Source: Streptomyces sp. ST2-7A
GTDB taxonomy: Bacteria; Actinomycetota; Actinomycetes; Streptomycetales; Streptomycetaceae
Direction of reading: 5' to 3'
Assembly: GCF_021390475.1 (NCBI RefSeq)
Contig: NZ_JAJUWS010000017.1
Location: 47,487-111,486, forward strand
Length of the DNA: 64,000 nucleotides
In this document: piece after piece, positions 47,971 to 56,475 of the stretch
How the letters are laid out: the number at the start of each line of letters is the position of its first letter
Numbering within the stretch: the first letter of the stretch is position 1
Translations under genes and position numbers: made by a program
Notes under the pieces: model-generated
Database searches by the model: none
The model's input: the letters and a program-made list of their open reading frames with translations, nothing else
Told to the model about the DNA's origin: nothing

Positions 47971-49905
47971 TCAGACCAGGCTCTCCCGCCAGGCCCGGTG
48001 CAGCGCGGAGAACTCCCCGCGACCGGCGATCAGGTCCTTTGGCGAGCCGTCCTCCACGATCCGGCCCGCCTCCATGACCAGCACCCGGTCGGCGATCTCC
48101 ACCGTGGACAGCCGGTGCGCGATGACCACCGCCGTGCGGTCCCGCAGCACCGTGAGCATGGCCCGCTGCACCGCCTGTTCGCCGGGGATGTCCAGCGAGG
48201 ACGTCGCCTCGTCCAGGATCACCACGCCGGGGTCGGCGAGCAGCACCCGGGCGAAGGCGACCAGTTGCCGCTGCCCGGCGGAGATCCGGCCGCCGCGCCT
48301 GCGCACGTCGGTGTCGTACCCCTCGGGCAGCGCGGCGATGAACTCGTGCGCCCCGATGGCCCGGGCGGCGGCCTCGATCTCCTCCCGATCGGCTTCGGGG
48401 CGACCCAGCGCGATGTTCTCCGCGACCGAGCCGGAGAACAGGAACGCCTCCTGGGTCACCATCACCACACCGCGCCGCAGCTCGGGCGTGGACAACCGCC
48501 GCAGGTCCGTGCCGTCGAGCAGGACCCGTCCCTCGACCGGGTCGTAGAGCCGGGCCAGCAGCTTGGCGAGGGTGGACTTGCCCGCGCCGGTGGCGCCGAC
48601 CAGGGCGACGGTCTGCCCGGCGGACAGGGTCAGGTCGAAGCGCGGCAGCACCTCGCCGCCGGTCCGGTAGGCGAACCGGACCCCCTCGAAGACCACCTCG
48701 CGGCCGGGCCGGTCGACGGGCCGCTCCGACAGCGACTCCGGGGACTCCGGCTCGGGGACGTCCGGACGCTGGGCCAGCAGCCCGGCGATCTTGTTCATCG
48801 AGGCGGCGGCCGACTCCCAGTAGTTGAGGATCATGGCGAGCCGGTCCAGGGGTTCGAACAGCCGCCTGATGTACAGGGCGCCCGCCGCCAGGGCGCCCAG
48901 GGCGAGCGCGTCGGTGGCCACCCGGTAGGCGCCCCACATGACGATCACGGCCATCGCCACGTTGGCGGTCAGTCGGGCCAGCACCACGAAGCGGGCCATC
49001 TCCAGGATGGTGCCGCCGTTGAGGTCCCGGTGACGCTCGTTGAGCCCGGCGAAGTGCGTGTCGTTGTGTCGCTCGCGCCGGAACGCCTTGACCGGCCGGA
49101 TCCCGTTCAGGGTCTCGTTGAACTTGACGATCACCGCCGCGATGGCGGTGGACCGCTTGGAGAACATCGTCCCGGCCCGGCGCCGGTAGCTGCGCACCAG
49201 CACCCACATGGGGACCAGGGAGGCGAAGGCGAGCCCGCCGAGACCGAGGTCCAGCCACAGCAGCAGGACACCGATGTAGCCGACCGACACGATGACGATC
49301 AGCAGGTCCTGCAGGCCCTCGTCGAGCAGGTCGCGCAGAGCCTGCACGTCGCTGGTGGCACGCGAGATCAGCCGGCCCGAGGTGTACCGGTCGTGGAAGT
49401 CCAGGCTCAACGCCTGGCCCTGCCGGTAGATGCGTCCGCGCAGGTCGAGCAGGACGGCCTGGGCGGCTCGGGCCGCGACCCGCAGGTAGCCGTTCATCAA
49501 CAGGCCGGAGGTGATCGCGGCGATCAGGTAGAGCACGGCGACGGTGACCAGCGGCCCGTGGTCACCGGCCACGGCGGCGGGCACGCCCCGGTCGATGGCG
49601 TGGGCCACCAGCATCGGTCCGGCCTGTACGGCGACCTGCTGCACGAGCAGCAGGACGGCGGCGAGCACCACGGCCCGGCGACGGGGCCGCAGCAGGGAGC
49701 CGAGCAGGCGGCGCGGGGCATCGGGCGGGGCGGGCAGCCGGTCGGCGGCCACCGCGTCGTCGGGGCCGGGCACCGGCTCCGAAGGGAGCGGCCGGTCGTC
49801 GTCGGGCGGTTCGGGCGGGGTACCGGGGGAGCCGGGGCCTCCGGGGGCGTCCTCGCGGGAGGAGGGGGGCCGGCCGGGGCCGCCGCCGGGAACGGTGGTG
49901 GTCAC
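47971..49905 (-). CDS. ABC exporter half-transporter with canonical Walker B (subunit 2)
   Basis: A 644-residue fused membrane/ATPase subunit of a type IV exporter. After a Pro/Asp-rich tail of about 65 residues come six helices (about 78-370, including LLDLRGRIYRQGQALSLDFH, typical of the exporter domain). The ATPase has VALVGATGAGKSTLAKLLAR (Walker A), VMVTQEAFLFSGSV (normal Q-loop), VVILDEATSSLD (Walker B with catalytic Glu) and VVIAHRLSTVE. Its signature is changed to RISAGQRQLVAFARVL instead of LSGGQ. It starts by GTGA overlap with subunit 1. The two probably form a heterodimer with one working ATP site. Cargo unknown. Confidence 0.92.
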   Translation of the reverse strand: MTTTVPGGGPGRPPSSREDAPGGPGSPGTPPEPPDDDRPLPSEPVPGPDDAVAADRLPAPPDAPRRLLGSLLRPRRRAVVLAAVLLLVQQVAVQAGPMLVAHAIDRGVPAAVAGDHGPLVTVAVLYLIAAITSGLLMNGYLRVAARAAQAVLLDLRGRIYRQGQALSLDFHDRYTSGRLISRATSDVQALRDLLDEGLQDLLIVIVSVGYIGVLLLWLDLGLGGLAFASLVPMWVLVRSYRRRAGTMFSKRSTAIAAVIVKFNETLNGIRPVKAFRRERHNDTHFAGLNERHRDLNGGTILEMARFVVLARLTANVAMAVIVMWGAYRVATDALALGALAAGALYIRRLFEPLDRLAMILNYWESAAASMNKIAGLLAQRPDVPEPESPESLSERPVDRPGREVVFEGVRFAYRTGGEVLPRFDLTLSAGQTVALVGATGAGKSTLAKLLARLYDPVEGRVLLDGTDLRRLSTPELRRGVVMVTQEAFLFSGSVAENIALGRPEADREEIEAAARAIGAHEFIAALPEGYDTDVRRRGGRISAGQRQLVAFARVLLADPGVVILDEATSSLDIPGEQAVQRAMLTVLRDRTAVVIAHRLSTVEIADRVLVMEAGRIVEDGSPKDLIAGRGEFSALHRAWRESLV

Positions 49906-52043
49906 GGTGCGGGGACCTCCTCGGAGTCGGGCCGGGTGGATGTCCCGGTGGGTTCGGCGTTCCCGGTCATCAGTCGGCGGTACTCGGCGCTGGAGGCCAG
50001 CAGTTCGGTGTGGGTGCCCACGGCGGTCACCCGGCCGTTCTCCATCAGCGCCACCCGGTCGGCGAGCTGCACCGTGGACGGGCGGTGGGCGACCACCAGT
50101 GCGGTGGTGCCGCTCAGCACCTCGCGCAGAGCCGCCTCCACCCGTGCCTCGGTGTGCACGTCCAGTGCGGAGAGCGGGTCGTCCAGGACCAGGAAGCGGG
50201 GACGGCCGACCACGGCGCGGGCCAGGGCGAGACGTTGGCGCTGGCCGCCGGACAGGCTCATGCCCTGTTCGCCGACCTCGGTCCCGGCACCCAGGGGAAG
50301 CGCGGTGACGAAGTCGAGGGCCTGGCCGATGCGCAGGGCCCGCTCCAACTCCGTGTCGGCGGCGCCCTCGGGCCCGTCGGTCTCCCCGGGATGGGTGCCG
50401 GTGCGAGCCGGGTCACCGCGCCCCGGGTCCTCGGTGTCCGGGGCGGTGTGCGCGCCCATCAGCACGTTCTCCCGGACGGTGGCCGAGAAGAGCGTGGGCT
50501 CCTCGAACGCCATCGCCACCCGTCGGCGGACCTCGGAACGGGGCAGCGTCATGATGTCGGTGCCGTCCAGGGTGATCCGGCCGGCGGTGGGTTCGTGCAG
50601 TCGGGGCACCAGGGCGGTCAGGGTCGTCTTCCCGCAGCCGGTCGCCCCGACCAGCGCCATGGTCTCGCCGGGACGCACGTGCAGGTCGATCCCGTCCAGC
50701 ACCGGCGGGGCCCCGGCGGGGGCGTCGGGGTAGCGGAAGACGACCTTCTCGAACCGCAGACCCGCCTCCCCCTCCCGGGTCCCGCCGTCGCCGGTGGGGC
50801 GGTCGTCGGGGGAGTCGGTACGGACCGGGGGAGTGCGGTCCGGGCCCGGGTCCACCGGCCCGCGCGCGTCGCGGACCTCGAAGTACCGGTCGGCGGCGGT
50901 GGCCGCCTCGTTCGACATGGCCAGCAGGAATCCGAAGGACTCCACCGGCCACCGCAGCGCCAACGCGATGGTCAGGAAGGCCAGCAGGGTGCCCGCGGTG
51001 ATGGCGCCGGAGGCGATCTGCAGCACACCCAGAACCACGACGGCGCCCATGAACAGTTCGGGCACGCAGAAGATGACGCCCATCAACAGGCCCAGCAGCC
51101 GGGCCTTGCGCACCTCGGTGTCGCGCAAGCGCCCGGCCAGCTCCCGGAAGGCGGCGGCCTGGCTGCGGTGCCGGCCGAAACCCTTGATGATCCGGATGCC
51201 GAGGATCGACTCCTCGACCACGGTGGTCAGGTCGCCGATCTGGTCCCGGGCGCGGCGGGCGGCCACCGAGTAGTACCGCTCGAAGACCGTGCACACCACG
51301 ATCAGCGGCAGCACGGGAGCGAGCACCACCAGGGCCAGCGGCGGGTGCAGGGCCAGCAGCAGCGCCGCGCCGATGACGATGGTGGTGGTGTTGACCACCA
51401 GGAAGGTCAGCGGGAAGGCCAGGAAGAGCCGGAGCTGTTGGAGGTCGCCGGTGGCCCGGGAGAGCAACTGCCCGGAGGACCAACGGTCGTGGAAGGAGAC
51501 CGGCAGCCGCTGCACGTGGCGGTAGAGGTCGCCGCGCATGTCCGCCTCGACCCGGGCCAGGGGGCGGGCGACCAGCCAGCGGCGCAGGCCGAACAGGAGG
51601 GCCTCGACGACGCCGACGAACAGCAGGACCAGGCCGCCGAGCAGGACGCCGCCGGGGTCGCGGTCGGCGACGGGGCCGTCCACCAGTTCACGCAGGATGA
51701 TCGGCATCACCAGCGCCATGGAGGAGGCCAGCACGGCCACCACCACGGCGGTGAACAGCCGGCCGCGCACCGGTCGCACGTAGGGCCACAGGCGGAGCAG
51801 GGAACGGACGGTGGAACGCCGCCCTGCTGGTGCGGCTCCCGGGGCGGTCGTGGTGGTCGCGGTGGCGCCGGCGGCCGGCGGGGCGGGGGAGGGGCCGGGG
51901 TCGGCCCCCGCGCGGGTCGCCGGGGTCCCGGGGGCGTCCGGAACGGGGCTCGGGGACCCTCCGTCGGCACCGGTGGCGGGGCGGGAGGGATCCGGCGGGT
52001 GGTCGGGATCCGGGGGTGGCGGGGGTGGGATCGAGGCAGACAT
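49902..52043 (-). CDS. ABC exporter half-transporter with degenerate ATP site (subunit 1)
   Basis: A 713-residue partner of the gene downstream. An N-terminal Pro/Ala-rich tail of about 75 residues precedes the six-helix domain (RLPVSFHDRWSSGQLLSRAT is typical). The ATPase has a normal Walker A (MALVGATGCGKTTLTALVPR) and signature (SLSGGQRQRLALARAV). Walker B ends LVLDDPLSALD with Asp in place of catalytic Glu, and the Q-loop reads VAMAFEEPTLFSATV with Glu for Gln. A 45-residue Gly/Asp/Thr-rich insert lies between Q-loop and signature, and another acidic linker precedes the ATPase. This matches the non-catalytic partner in heterodimeric exporters. Confidence 0.92.
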   Translation of the reverse strand: MSASIPPPPPPDPDHPPDPSRPATGADGGSPSPVPDAPGTPATRAGADPGPSPAPPAAGATATTTTAPGAAPAGRRSTVRSLLRLWPYVRPVRGRLFTAVVVAVLASSMALVMPIILRELVDGPVADRDPGGVLLGGLVLLFVGVVEALLFGLRRWLVARPLARVEADMRGDLYRHVQRLPVSFHDRWSSGQLLSRATGDLQQLRLFLAFPLTFLVVNTTTIVIGAALLLALHPPLALVVLAPVLPLIVVCTVFERYYSVAARRARDQIGDLTTVVEESILGIRIIKGFGRHRSQAAAFRELAGRLRDTEVRKARLLGLLMGVIFCVPELFMGAVVVLGVLQIASGAITAGTLLAFLTIALALRWPVESFGFLLAMSNEAATAADRYFEVRDARGPVDPGPDRTPPVRTDSPDDRPTGDGGTREGEAGLRFEKVVFRYPDAPAGAPPVLDGIDLHVRPGETMALVGATGCGKTTLTALVPRLHEPTAGRITLDGTDIMTLPRSEVRRRVAMAFEEPTLFSATVRENVLMGAHTAPDTEDPGRGDPARTGTHPGETDGPEGAADTELERALRIGQALDFVTALPLGAGTEVGEQGMSLSGGQRQRLALARAVVGRPRFLVLDDPLSALDVHTEARVEAALREVLSGTTALVVAHRPSTVQLADRVALMENGRVTAVGTHTELLASSAEYRRLMTGNAEPTGTSTRPDSEEVPAP

Positions 52044-52387
52044 CAGGACCGAGCCTACGGTTCACCACTGTCATGACTCACGTGTTTTCGGCCGGTCCCG
52101 GTGGATCCGCCCCCGCCGACGCGTTCCGGCCCGGCCGGTCCCGGCGGCTTTGCCGCCCACTCGTCCGGGTGGTCCCGCCCGGGGCGGCACGGGGCCGTCC
52201 CATCCCCCGTTCGAGCGGTGATCCGGGGCCGTGACGCTCACCCACCGGCCGTGCGGCGGCCCTCCCACCGGGCGGGTTCCGTCGTCCGGGCCCGGTGAGC
52301 GGGCCCGCCGCCCGTTCCCCGTCCGGGCGCCGCCGATCGGGGACGCGGTGCGCGGAGTTGTCGGTGGCGCGGCCTACGCTGGCGGAC
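52044..52387. other. Divergent intergenic region
   Basis: 344 bp without a supported gene. TACGCT at 52375-52380, 7 nt before the ATG of the next plus-strand gene, looks like a -10 box for a leaderless mRNA. No element for the exporter genes was convincing. Confidence 0.4.
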
Positions 52388-52702
52388 ATGAGTCAGCACA
52401 ATGACTGGGCGGAGATGCAGGCCGCGCTCCGCACCGCCTCGGACATCGGCTTCGCCGAGGAGATGCCGACCGGCGAGCAGGCGGAGTTCCTGGTGGACGC
52501 CCTGCGCAGGGCGCTGGTGGCGGCGCAGGGCCTGACCGCCGGCCCCGGCGCGACGGGATGTCGGATCCACCCGCACGGTGCGATCGATCCGTTGTACGGG
52601 GACAAGGAGGACCCGCTGCCGCAGGGATGGGGGAAGTGCCTGCTGTGCAACGACCGGCGGCGCCGGGCCGCCTCGGCGCGCCGGCGGGCGATGCCGCGTT
52701 GA
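52388..52702 (+). CDS. Conserved-looking hypothetical protein
   Basis: A 104-residue soluble protein. The N-terminal 50 residues form one or two amphipathic helices (DWAEMQAALRTASDIGFAEE, then GEQAEFLVDALRRALVAAQG). The second half has spaced Cys/His residues (TGCRIHPHGAID and GKCLLCNDRRRRA) that could make a small zinc site, ending in an Arg-rich tail. It has the codon use of real genes. The ATG at 52388 lacks a Shine-Dalgarno but has a TANNNT box at leaderless spacing. Function unknown. Confidence 0.65.
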   Translation: MSQHNDWAEMQAALRTASDIGFAEEMPTGEQAEFLVDALRRALVAAQGLTAGPGATGCRIHPHGAIDPLYGDKEDPLPQGWGKCLLCNDRRRRAASARRRAMPR

Positions 52703-52898
52703 GGGGGTCGGGAGGAGCGGGCCCCGGCCCGGGGCCCGTGCGGTCCGGGGCGTCGGGGAACAGGTGCCGCGGGCCGGGGGTTCGGCGCGGCCCGAGGGTT
52801 GCGGGGTTCCGGGTGGTGGAGGCGGCCCGGGCGGGTCGGTGAGACGGGGCCGCGGGGCCGATCGACGGGGAGGCGGGAGGTCGACCGGCCCCGCGGGG

Positions 52899-53462
52899 TC
52901 AACGTCCGCCGACCCGCATTTCGAACCAGACGCTCTTGCCCTGCGGGAGCAGGTCGGCGCCCCAGCGGTCGGAAAGGGTCTCCACGAGGGTCAGCCCGCG
53001 CCCGGTGGGGTCCAGGGGGTGGGTGGGCAGTCGGCAGGGCAGGGCGCGGGAGGGGTCGCGGACCTCGACCCGCACCCAGCCGCGACGGCGCCGGAAGCGC
53101 AGCCCGAAGCCGTCGGCGCCGGCGTGCCGCACCGCGTTGCCCACCAGTTCCGAGACCAGCAGCACGGCGTCGTCGGTGAGCTCCACCGGGAGCATCCACC
53201 GGGCGCGCAACTGCAGGAGGGTGATGTGCCGTGCCGCCCGCGCCGAGCGCGGATGGGAGGGCAGGACGATCTCATCGGTGGCCGGGTCGATGGTCAACGC
53301 CCTGACCGCCCGTACCGCTTCCAGGGGGTCCATCGTGCCGTGAGCGGCCGGGCTCCCCGCTGATCCGGCGCCCGGTTCCACGACCGCTTCGCCGCTTGGC
53401 CCCCCGCTTCGCCGCGGGGTGGTCTCCGCCGTTGCTCCCATGTCCCCCATCATGGCGCGCAT
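52899..53462 (-). CDS. RsbW/SpoIIAB-like ATP-binding protein
   Basis: A 187-residue protein with a single GHKL/HATPase domain in its last 130 residues. The N box is AVLLVSELVGNAVRHAGADG, the G1-type motif WVRVEVRDPSRALP, and the G2/lid region DPTGRGLTLVETLSDRWGAD. This layout is shared by the many RsbW-like anti-sigma kinases of streptomycetes. The N-terminal 50 residues are not conserved-looking. Starts at ATG 53462 (GGAG, 7-nt spacing) or one of several ATGs just inside are possible. No sigma factor or STAS gene is adjacent; the nearest STAS gene is 10 kb away, so its partner cannot be named. Confidence 0.8.
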   Translation of the reverse strand: MRAMMGDMGATAETTPRRSGGPSGEAVVEPGAGSAGSPAAHGTMDPLEAVRAVRALTIDPATDEIVLPSHPRSARAARHITLLQLRARWMLPVELTDDAVLLVSELVGNAVRHAGADGFGLRFRRRRGWVRVEVRDPSRALPCRLPTHPLDPTGRGLTLVETLSDRWGADLLPQGKSVWFEMRVGGR

Positions 53463-53910
53463 ATGCCGGCTCCGGGACCGTTTCGGGATGATCGAGCATG
53501 CTCCGGGGGAGGGACGGATGTCGCCTTCCGGCTGTTCGGAACCATTTGTTCTCGGGGGAGATGGGGACGGGATCATCCCTGTCACCAGCGATGACGGAAC
53601 TTCGGCCGAGTAGCCGCGAAGAGGGGCGCACGGCCCCTTCCCGGCGCCGGAACCGACCGAAAACTTCGGGTCGCGCCGACGTACGGATGGGGCACGAAAG
53701 AGTGACGCGCGCCCGGCGGAGCGCACGAGAGCGCATCGATCCGATCCATGCGCTGTCCGTGCGCTCCCGCCGAGCCGTCCCGGTTCCGTCGGGGGTCCGA
53801 GCCGGCTCTTCCACGGCATCGCGCCCCGCCGGCGGGCGGCGCGGAACGCGGCCCGGCCCGGCTCGGCCCCTCCCGGGAGCGGCCGAGCCGGGCCGGACGG
53901 TGTGCTCGGT
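53463..53910. other. Intergenic region between ATPase and enoyl-CoA hydratase genes
   Basis: About 450 bp with no supported gene. It holds the terminator of the hydratase gene at its right end and presumably the promoter of the ATPase gene; around 53520-53560 (GGAACCATTTGTTCTCGG) is the AT-richest spot. Confidence 0.4.
53855..53894 (-). terminator. Terminator after the enoyl-CoA hydratase gene
   Basis: A perfect 14-bp stem (53855-53868 and 53881-53894) with a self-complementary 12-nt loop begins 16 bp beyond the stop. Confidence 0.75.
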
Positions 53911-54681
53911 TCAGCGGGTGAAGCGGGCCTTCCCCGGACCCTCCTCGACGAAGGAGCGCATCCCGATCTCCCGGTCCTCGGTGGCGAAGAGCGCCGAGAA
54001 CCAGGCGCGTTCCAGTGCCAGGCCGCTGTCGATGTCCGCCTCCAGGCCGGCGTCGATCGACTCCTTGGCGGCGCGCAGCGCGATGGCCGGTCCGTCCGCG
54101 AGCTTCCGCGCCAGGGCGTCGGCCTCGGCCATCACCTCGGCGGCGGGCACCACCCGGTCCACCAGGCCGATCCGCAGCGCCTCCTCGGCGCCCACCATGC
54201 GGCCGGTGAGGATCAGGTCCTTGGCGCGGGAGGGCCCGACGAGGCGGGGCAGCCGTTGCGTGCCGCCGGCACCCGGGATGAGCCCCAACAGGATCTCCGG
54301 CTGGCCCAGTTTCGCGTTGTCGGCGGCGATCCGCAGGTCGGCGCAGAGTGCCAACTCGCACCCCCCGCCCAACGCGTAGCCGGTCACCGCGGCGATCACC
54401 GGTTTGGGGATGCGGGCCACGGCGGTGAAGGCGTCCTGCAGGCCGCGGGAGCGGTTGACCATCGCGCGATGGTCCATCCCCCGCATCTCCTTGATGTCGG
54501 CGCCGGCGGCGAACACCTTCTCGCTGCCGCGCACCACCACCGCCCGGATGTCCTCGCGGGTGGTGATCTCCTCGGCGAACGCGCGCAGTCGGTCCTGGAT
54601 GTCGATGTCCAGGGCGTTCATCGGTGGGCGGTCCAGGCGGAGGGTTCCGACACCGTCCGCCACCTCCAGGTGTACGGTCAT
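53911..54681 (-). CDS. Enoyl-CoA hydratase/isomerase family protein
   Basis: A 256-residue crotonase-fold enzyme, most likely hydrating trans-2-enoyl-CoA in fatty-acid breakdown. The oxyanion-hole segments are VVVRGSEKVFAAGADIKEMR and AAVTGYALGGGCELALCADL. The catalytic region is KLGQPEILLGLIPGAGGTQR, followed by LPRLVG. The two glutamates needed for hydration (one after GCELALCADL, one in QPEILLG) appear to be present. The ATG at 54681 starts the conserved domain. It is cut off from the upstream lipoprotein gene by a terminator, so it is probably transcribed alone. Substrate length cannot be judged. Confidence 0.9.
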   Translation of the reverse strand: MTVHLEVADGVGTLRLDRPPMNALDIDIQDRLRAFAEEITTREDIRAVVVRGSEKVFAAGADIKEMRGMDHRAMVNRSRGLQDAFTAVARIPKPVIAAVTGYALGGGCELALCADLRIAADNAKLGQPEILLGLIPGAGGTQRLPRLVGPSRAKDLILTGRMVGAEEALRIGLVDRVVPAAEVMAEADALARKLADGPAIALRAAKESIDAGLEADIDSGLALERAWFSALFATEDREIGMRSFVEEGPGKARFTR

Positions 54682-54707
54682 GGCCGCCAGGTTAGCGGCC
54701 GTTCACG

Positions 54708-54752
54708 GGAACGGGCCCGGTGCGCTTGCTCACAGCGCGCCGGGCCCGTTCC
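54708..54752 (-). terminator. Terminator after the L,D-transpeptidase gene
   Basis: An 18-bp stem with one G-T wobble (54708-54725 and 54735-54752) and a 9-nt loop begins 52 bp after the lipoprotein stop and ends 26 bp before the next coding region. Confidence 0.75.
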
Positions 54753-54804
54753 GCGGTGGGGCGACGGGAGGTTCCGCCGGCGCCCACCGGTCCGTTTCGT
54801 TCTC

Positions 54805-56073
54805 CTACTGTCCGGAGCCCCAGGCGCTCCAGTCCGCGTTCCAGCCGCCGAGGCCGTTGTCGGGGGCGATGACGGCGTCGTTGGAGTTCACGACCTCCAC
54901 CACGTCGCCGATGATCGAGTTGTCGAAGAACCAGGCGGCGGGGGTGTTGGGGTCGTTGGCGCCCTGCTTGTCGAACAGGCCGATGCAGCCGTGGCTGACG
55001 TTCTGCGAGCCGAAGGTGGCCTCGCTCGCCCAGTAGTTGCCGTGCACGAAGGTGCCGGAGGTGCTCAGCCGCATCGCGTGCGGGACGTCCTCGATGTCGT
55101 ACTCGCCTTCGAACCCGACGGTGGAGCCGTCCATCCGGGTCTCCTTGAGGCGCTCGGTGATCACCATTTTGCCGTTCCAGGTGTCGTTGCCCGGCTCGCC
55201 GGTGGTCACCGGCAGGGTGCGCAGCTCCTCGCCGTCCCGCACGACCCGCATGGTCTTGGCGGCGGCGTCCACGGTGCTGACCTGGTGCCGACCGATGGTG
55301 AAGTACCGCTCGTTGTGCCGGGTGCCGTAGACGCCCGGCGCCCCCTCGACGCCGCGGGTGCGGAACTCGACGGAGACCTCGGTGCCCGGCTGCCAGTAGT
55401 TCTCGGGGCGGATGTCCAGGCGCTGATTCCCGAACCAGTGCCCGCGCAGCTCGACCTCGGGCTCGGTGGTGACGCGGATGGCCTCCTCGACGGCTTCCCG
55501 GTTCTCGATCGGGGCGTCGAAGGTGATCGACATGATCATGCCGGTGCCGACCGTGGCGTCCTCGGGGACGTTCCAGTTGGTGGCGAAGGTCGCCTCCGCC
55601 TCGAGTGTGGTGAAGGTGGAGGTCTCGTTCACCGTCTCGCCGTCGGCGGTCTCGGCGGTGGCCTCCACCGTGTAGACGGTGCCGGTGGCCAGGTGTTCGG
55701 TGGGCTCCCAGGTCGTGGCGGCGTCGTCGAGTTCACCGGCCACGATGCCGCCCTCGGGGTCGGTGACCGCGACCTCGGTGAGGGTGCCGTCCGTGATGGT
55801 CACCCGCAGTTCCCCCTCGGTGGCCACGTCCTCGGCTCCGTCGTCGGGGGATATGAGGAGTTCGGCGCCCGCCCCGGCGTTCTTCTCCCCGTCGCCCCCG
55901 GTTCCGCCGGAACTGTCGTCGGCGCTGCTGCTGCCGCCGCAGGCGGTCACCAGGACCAGCAACGCGCTTGTCAGCGCGGCGGCCACGACGCCCCGGCGGG
56001 GTGCCGCGCTCCCCCTGGTGTCCCCGACTCCCCTGATGGCCATGGTCCCCCGACTCGTGGCCCGCGTCCTCAC
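54805..56073 (-). CDS. L,D-transpeptidase lipoprotein
   Basis: Forms 3-3 crosslinks in peptidoglycan from outside the membrane. The 422-residue precursor has a signal peptide with the lipobox LVLVTAC (Cys45), a Ser/Gly/Asp linker, two beta-sandwich domains like those of mycobacterial Ldt enzymes (about 65-170 and 175-285) and the YkuD catalytic domain. The active site is TFVHGNYWASEATFGSQNVS then HGCIGLFD, with Cys363 as nucleophile. A C-terminal tryptophan-rich tail (GWNADWSAWGSGQ) caps the domain. The GTG at 56073 is preferred over the ATG at 56043 because GAGGGGAG lies 9 nt before it, while the ATG has only a too-close G-run. Confidence 0.92.
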   Translation of the reverse strand: MRTRATSRGTMAIRGVGDTRGSAAPRRGVVAAALTSALLVLVTACGGSSSADDSSGGTGGDGEKNAGAGAELLISPDDGAEDVATEGELRVTITDGTLTEVAVTDPEGGIVAGELDDAATTWEPTEHLATGTVYTVEATAETADGETVNETSTFTTLEAEATFATNWNVPEDATVGTGMIMSITFDAPIENREAVEEAIRVTTEPEVELRGHWFGNQRLDIRPENYWQPGTEVSVEFRTRGVEGAPGVYGTRHNERYFTIGRHQVSTVDAAAKTMRVVRDGEELRTLPVTTGEPGNDTWNGKMVITERLKETRMDGSTVGFEGEYDIEDVPHAMRLSTSGTFVHGNYWASEATFGSQNVSHGCIGLFDKQGANDPNTPAAWFFDNSIIGDVVEVVNSNDAVIAPDNGLGGWNADWSAWGSGQ

Positions 56074-56475
56074 GATGTTGTTCTCCCCTCGCACCGCACG
56101 TGGCACCCGCTGTTCCCACGGAGGCCATATGGCCATGTCATCACATGGATTCGACGGTCGGGACAGGGGATTGTCACCGTTCTGTCGCAGGTTCCCCTCC
56201 GGGCCGTGTCGTGGTCGACCCCGCGGCGTTCCCCCGGCTCCGACACCAGCTCCTTCGCCGATGCGTTCCCGTCCCGACCATCTTTCCGGGTGGGTCATAT
56301 CACCCCCCCGGGCCCGGCATGGTGTGCTTTTTCCGGCAAAACTGATGGAATGACGCGAAACGACCCAGCGGGTGATGCGGCGTGATGAGATGACGGTGAC
56401 CGGGCAGAGATGACACGAAAGCGAAAGCGACAGCGCCGCGCGGCCGACGAGCCGCGAACCCCAGGAGGCGGACAG
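56074..56475. promoter_or_regulatory. Divergent region, L,D-transpeptidase / glgX
   Basis: About 400 bp without a gene. The interval 56128-56150 (GGCCATATGGCC palindrome, then ATGTCATCACATGG) and 56325-56360 (CTTTTTCCGG, AAAACTGATGG) are AT-richer and probably contain the two promoters. The GGCCATATGGCC palindrome at 56124-56135 could bind a regulator. Confidence 0.35.
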
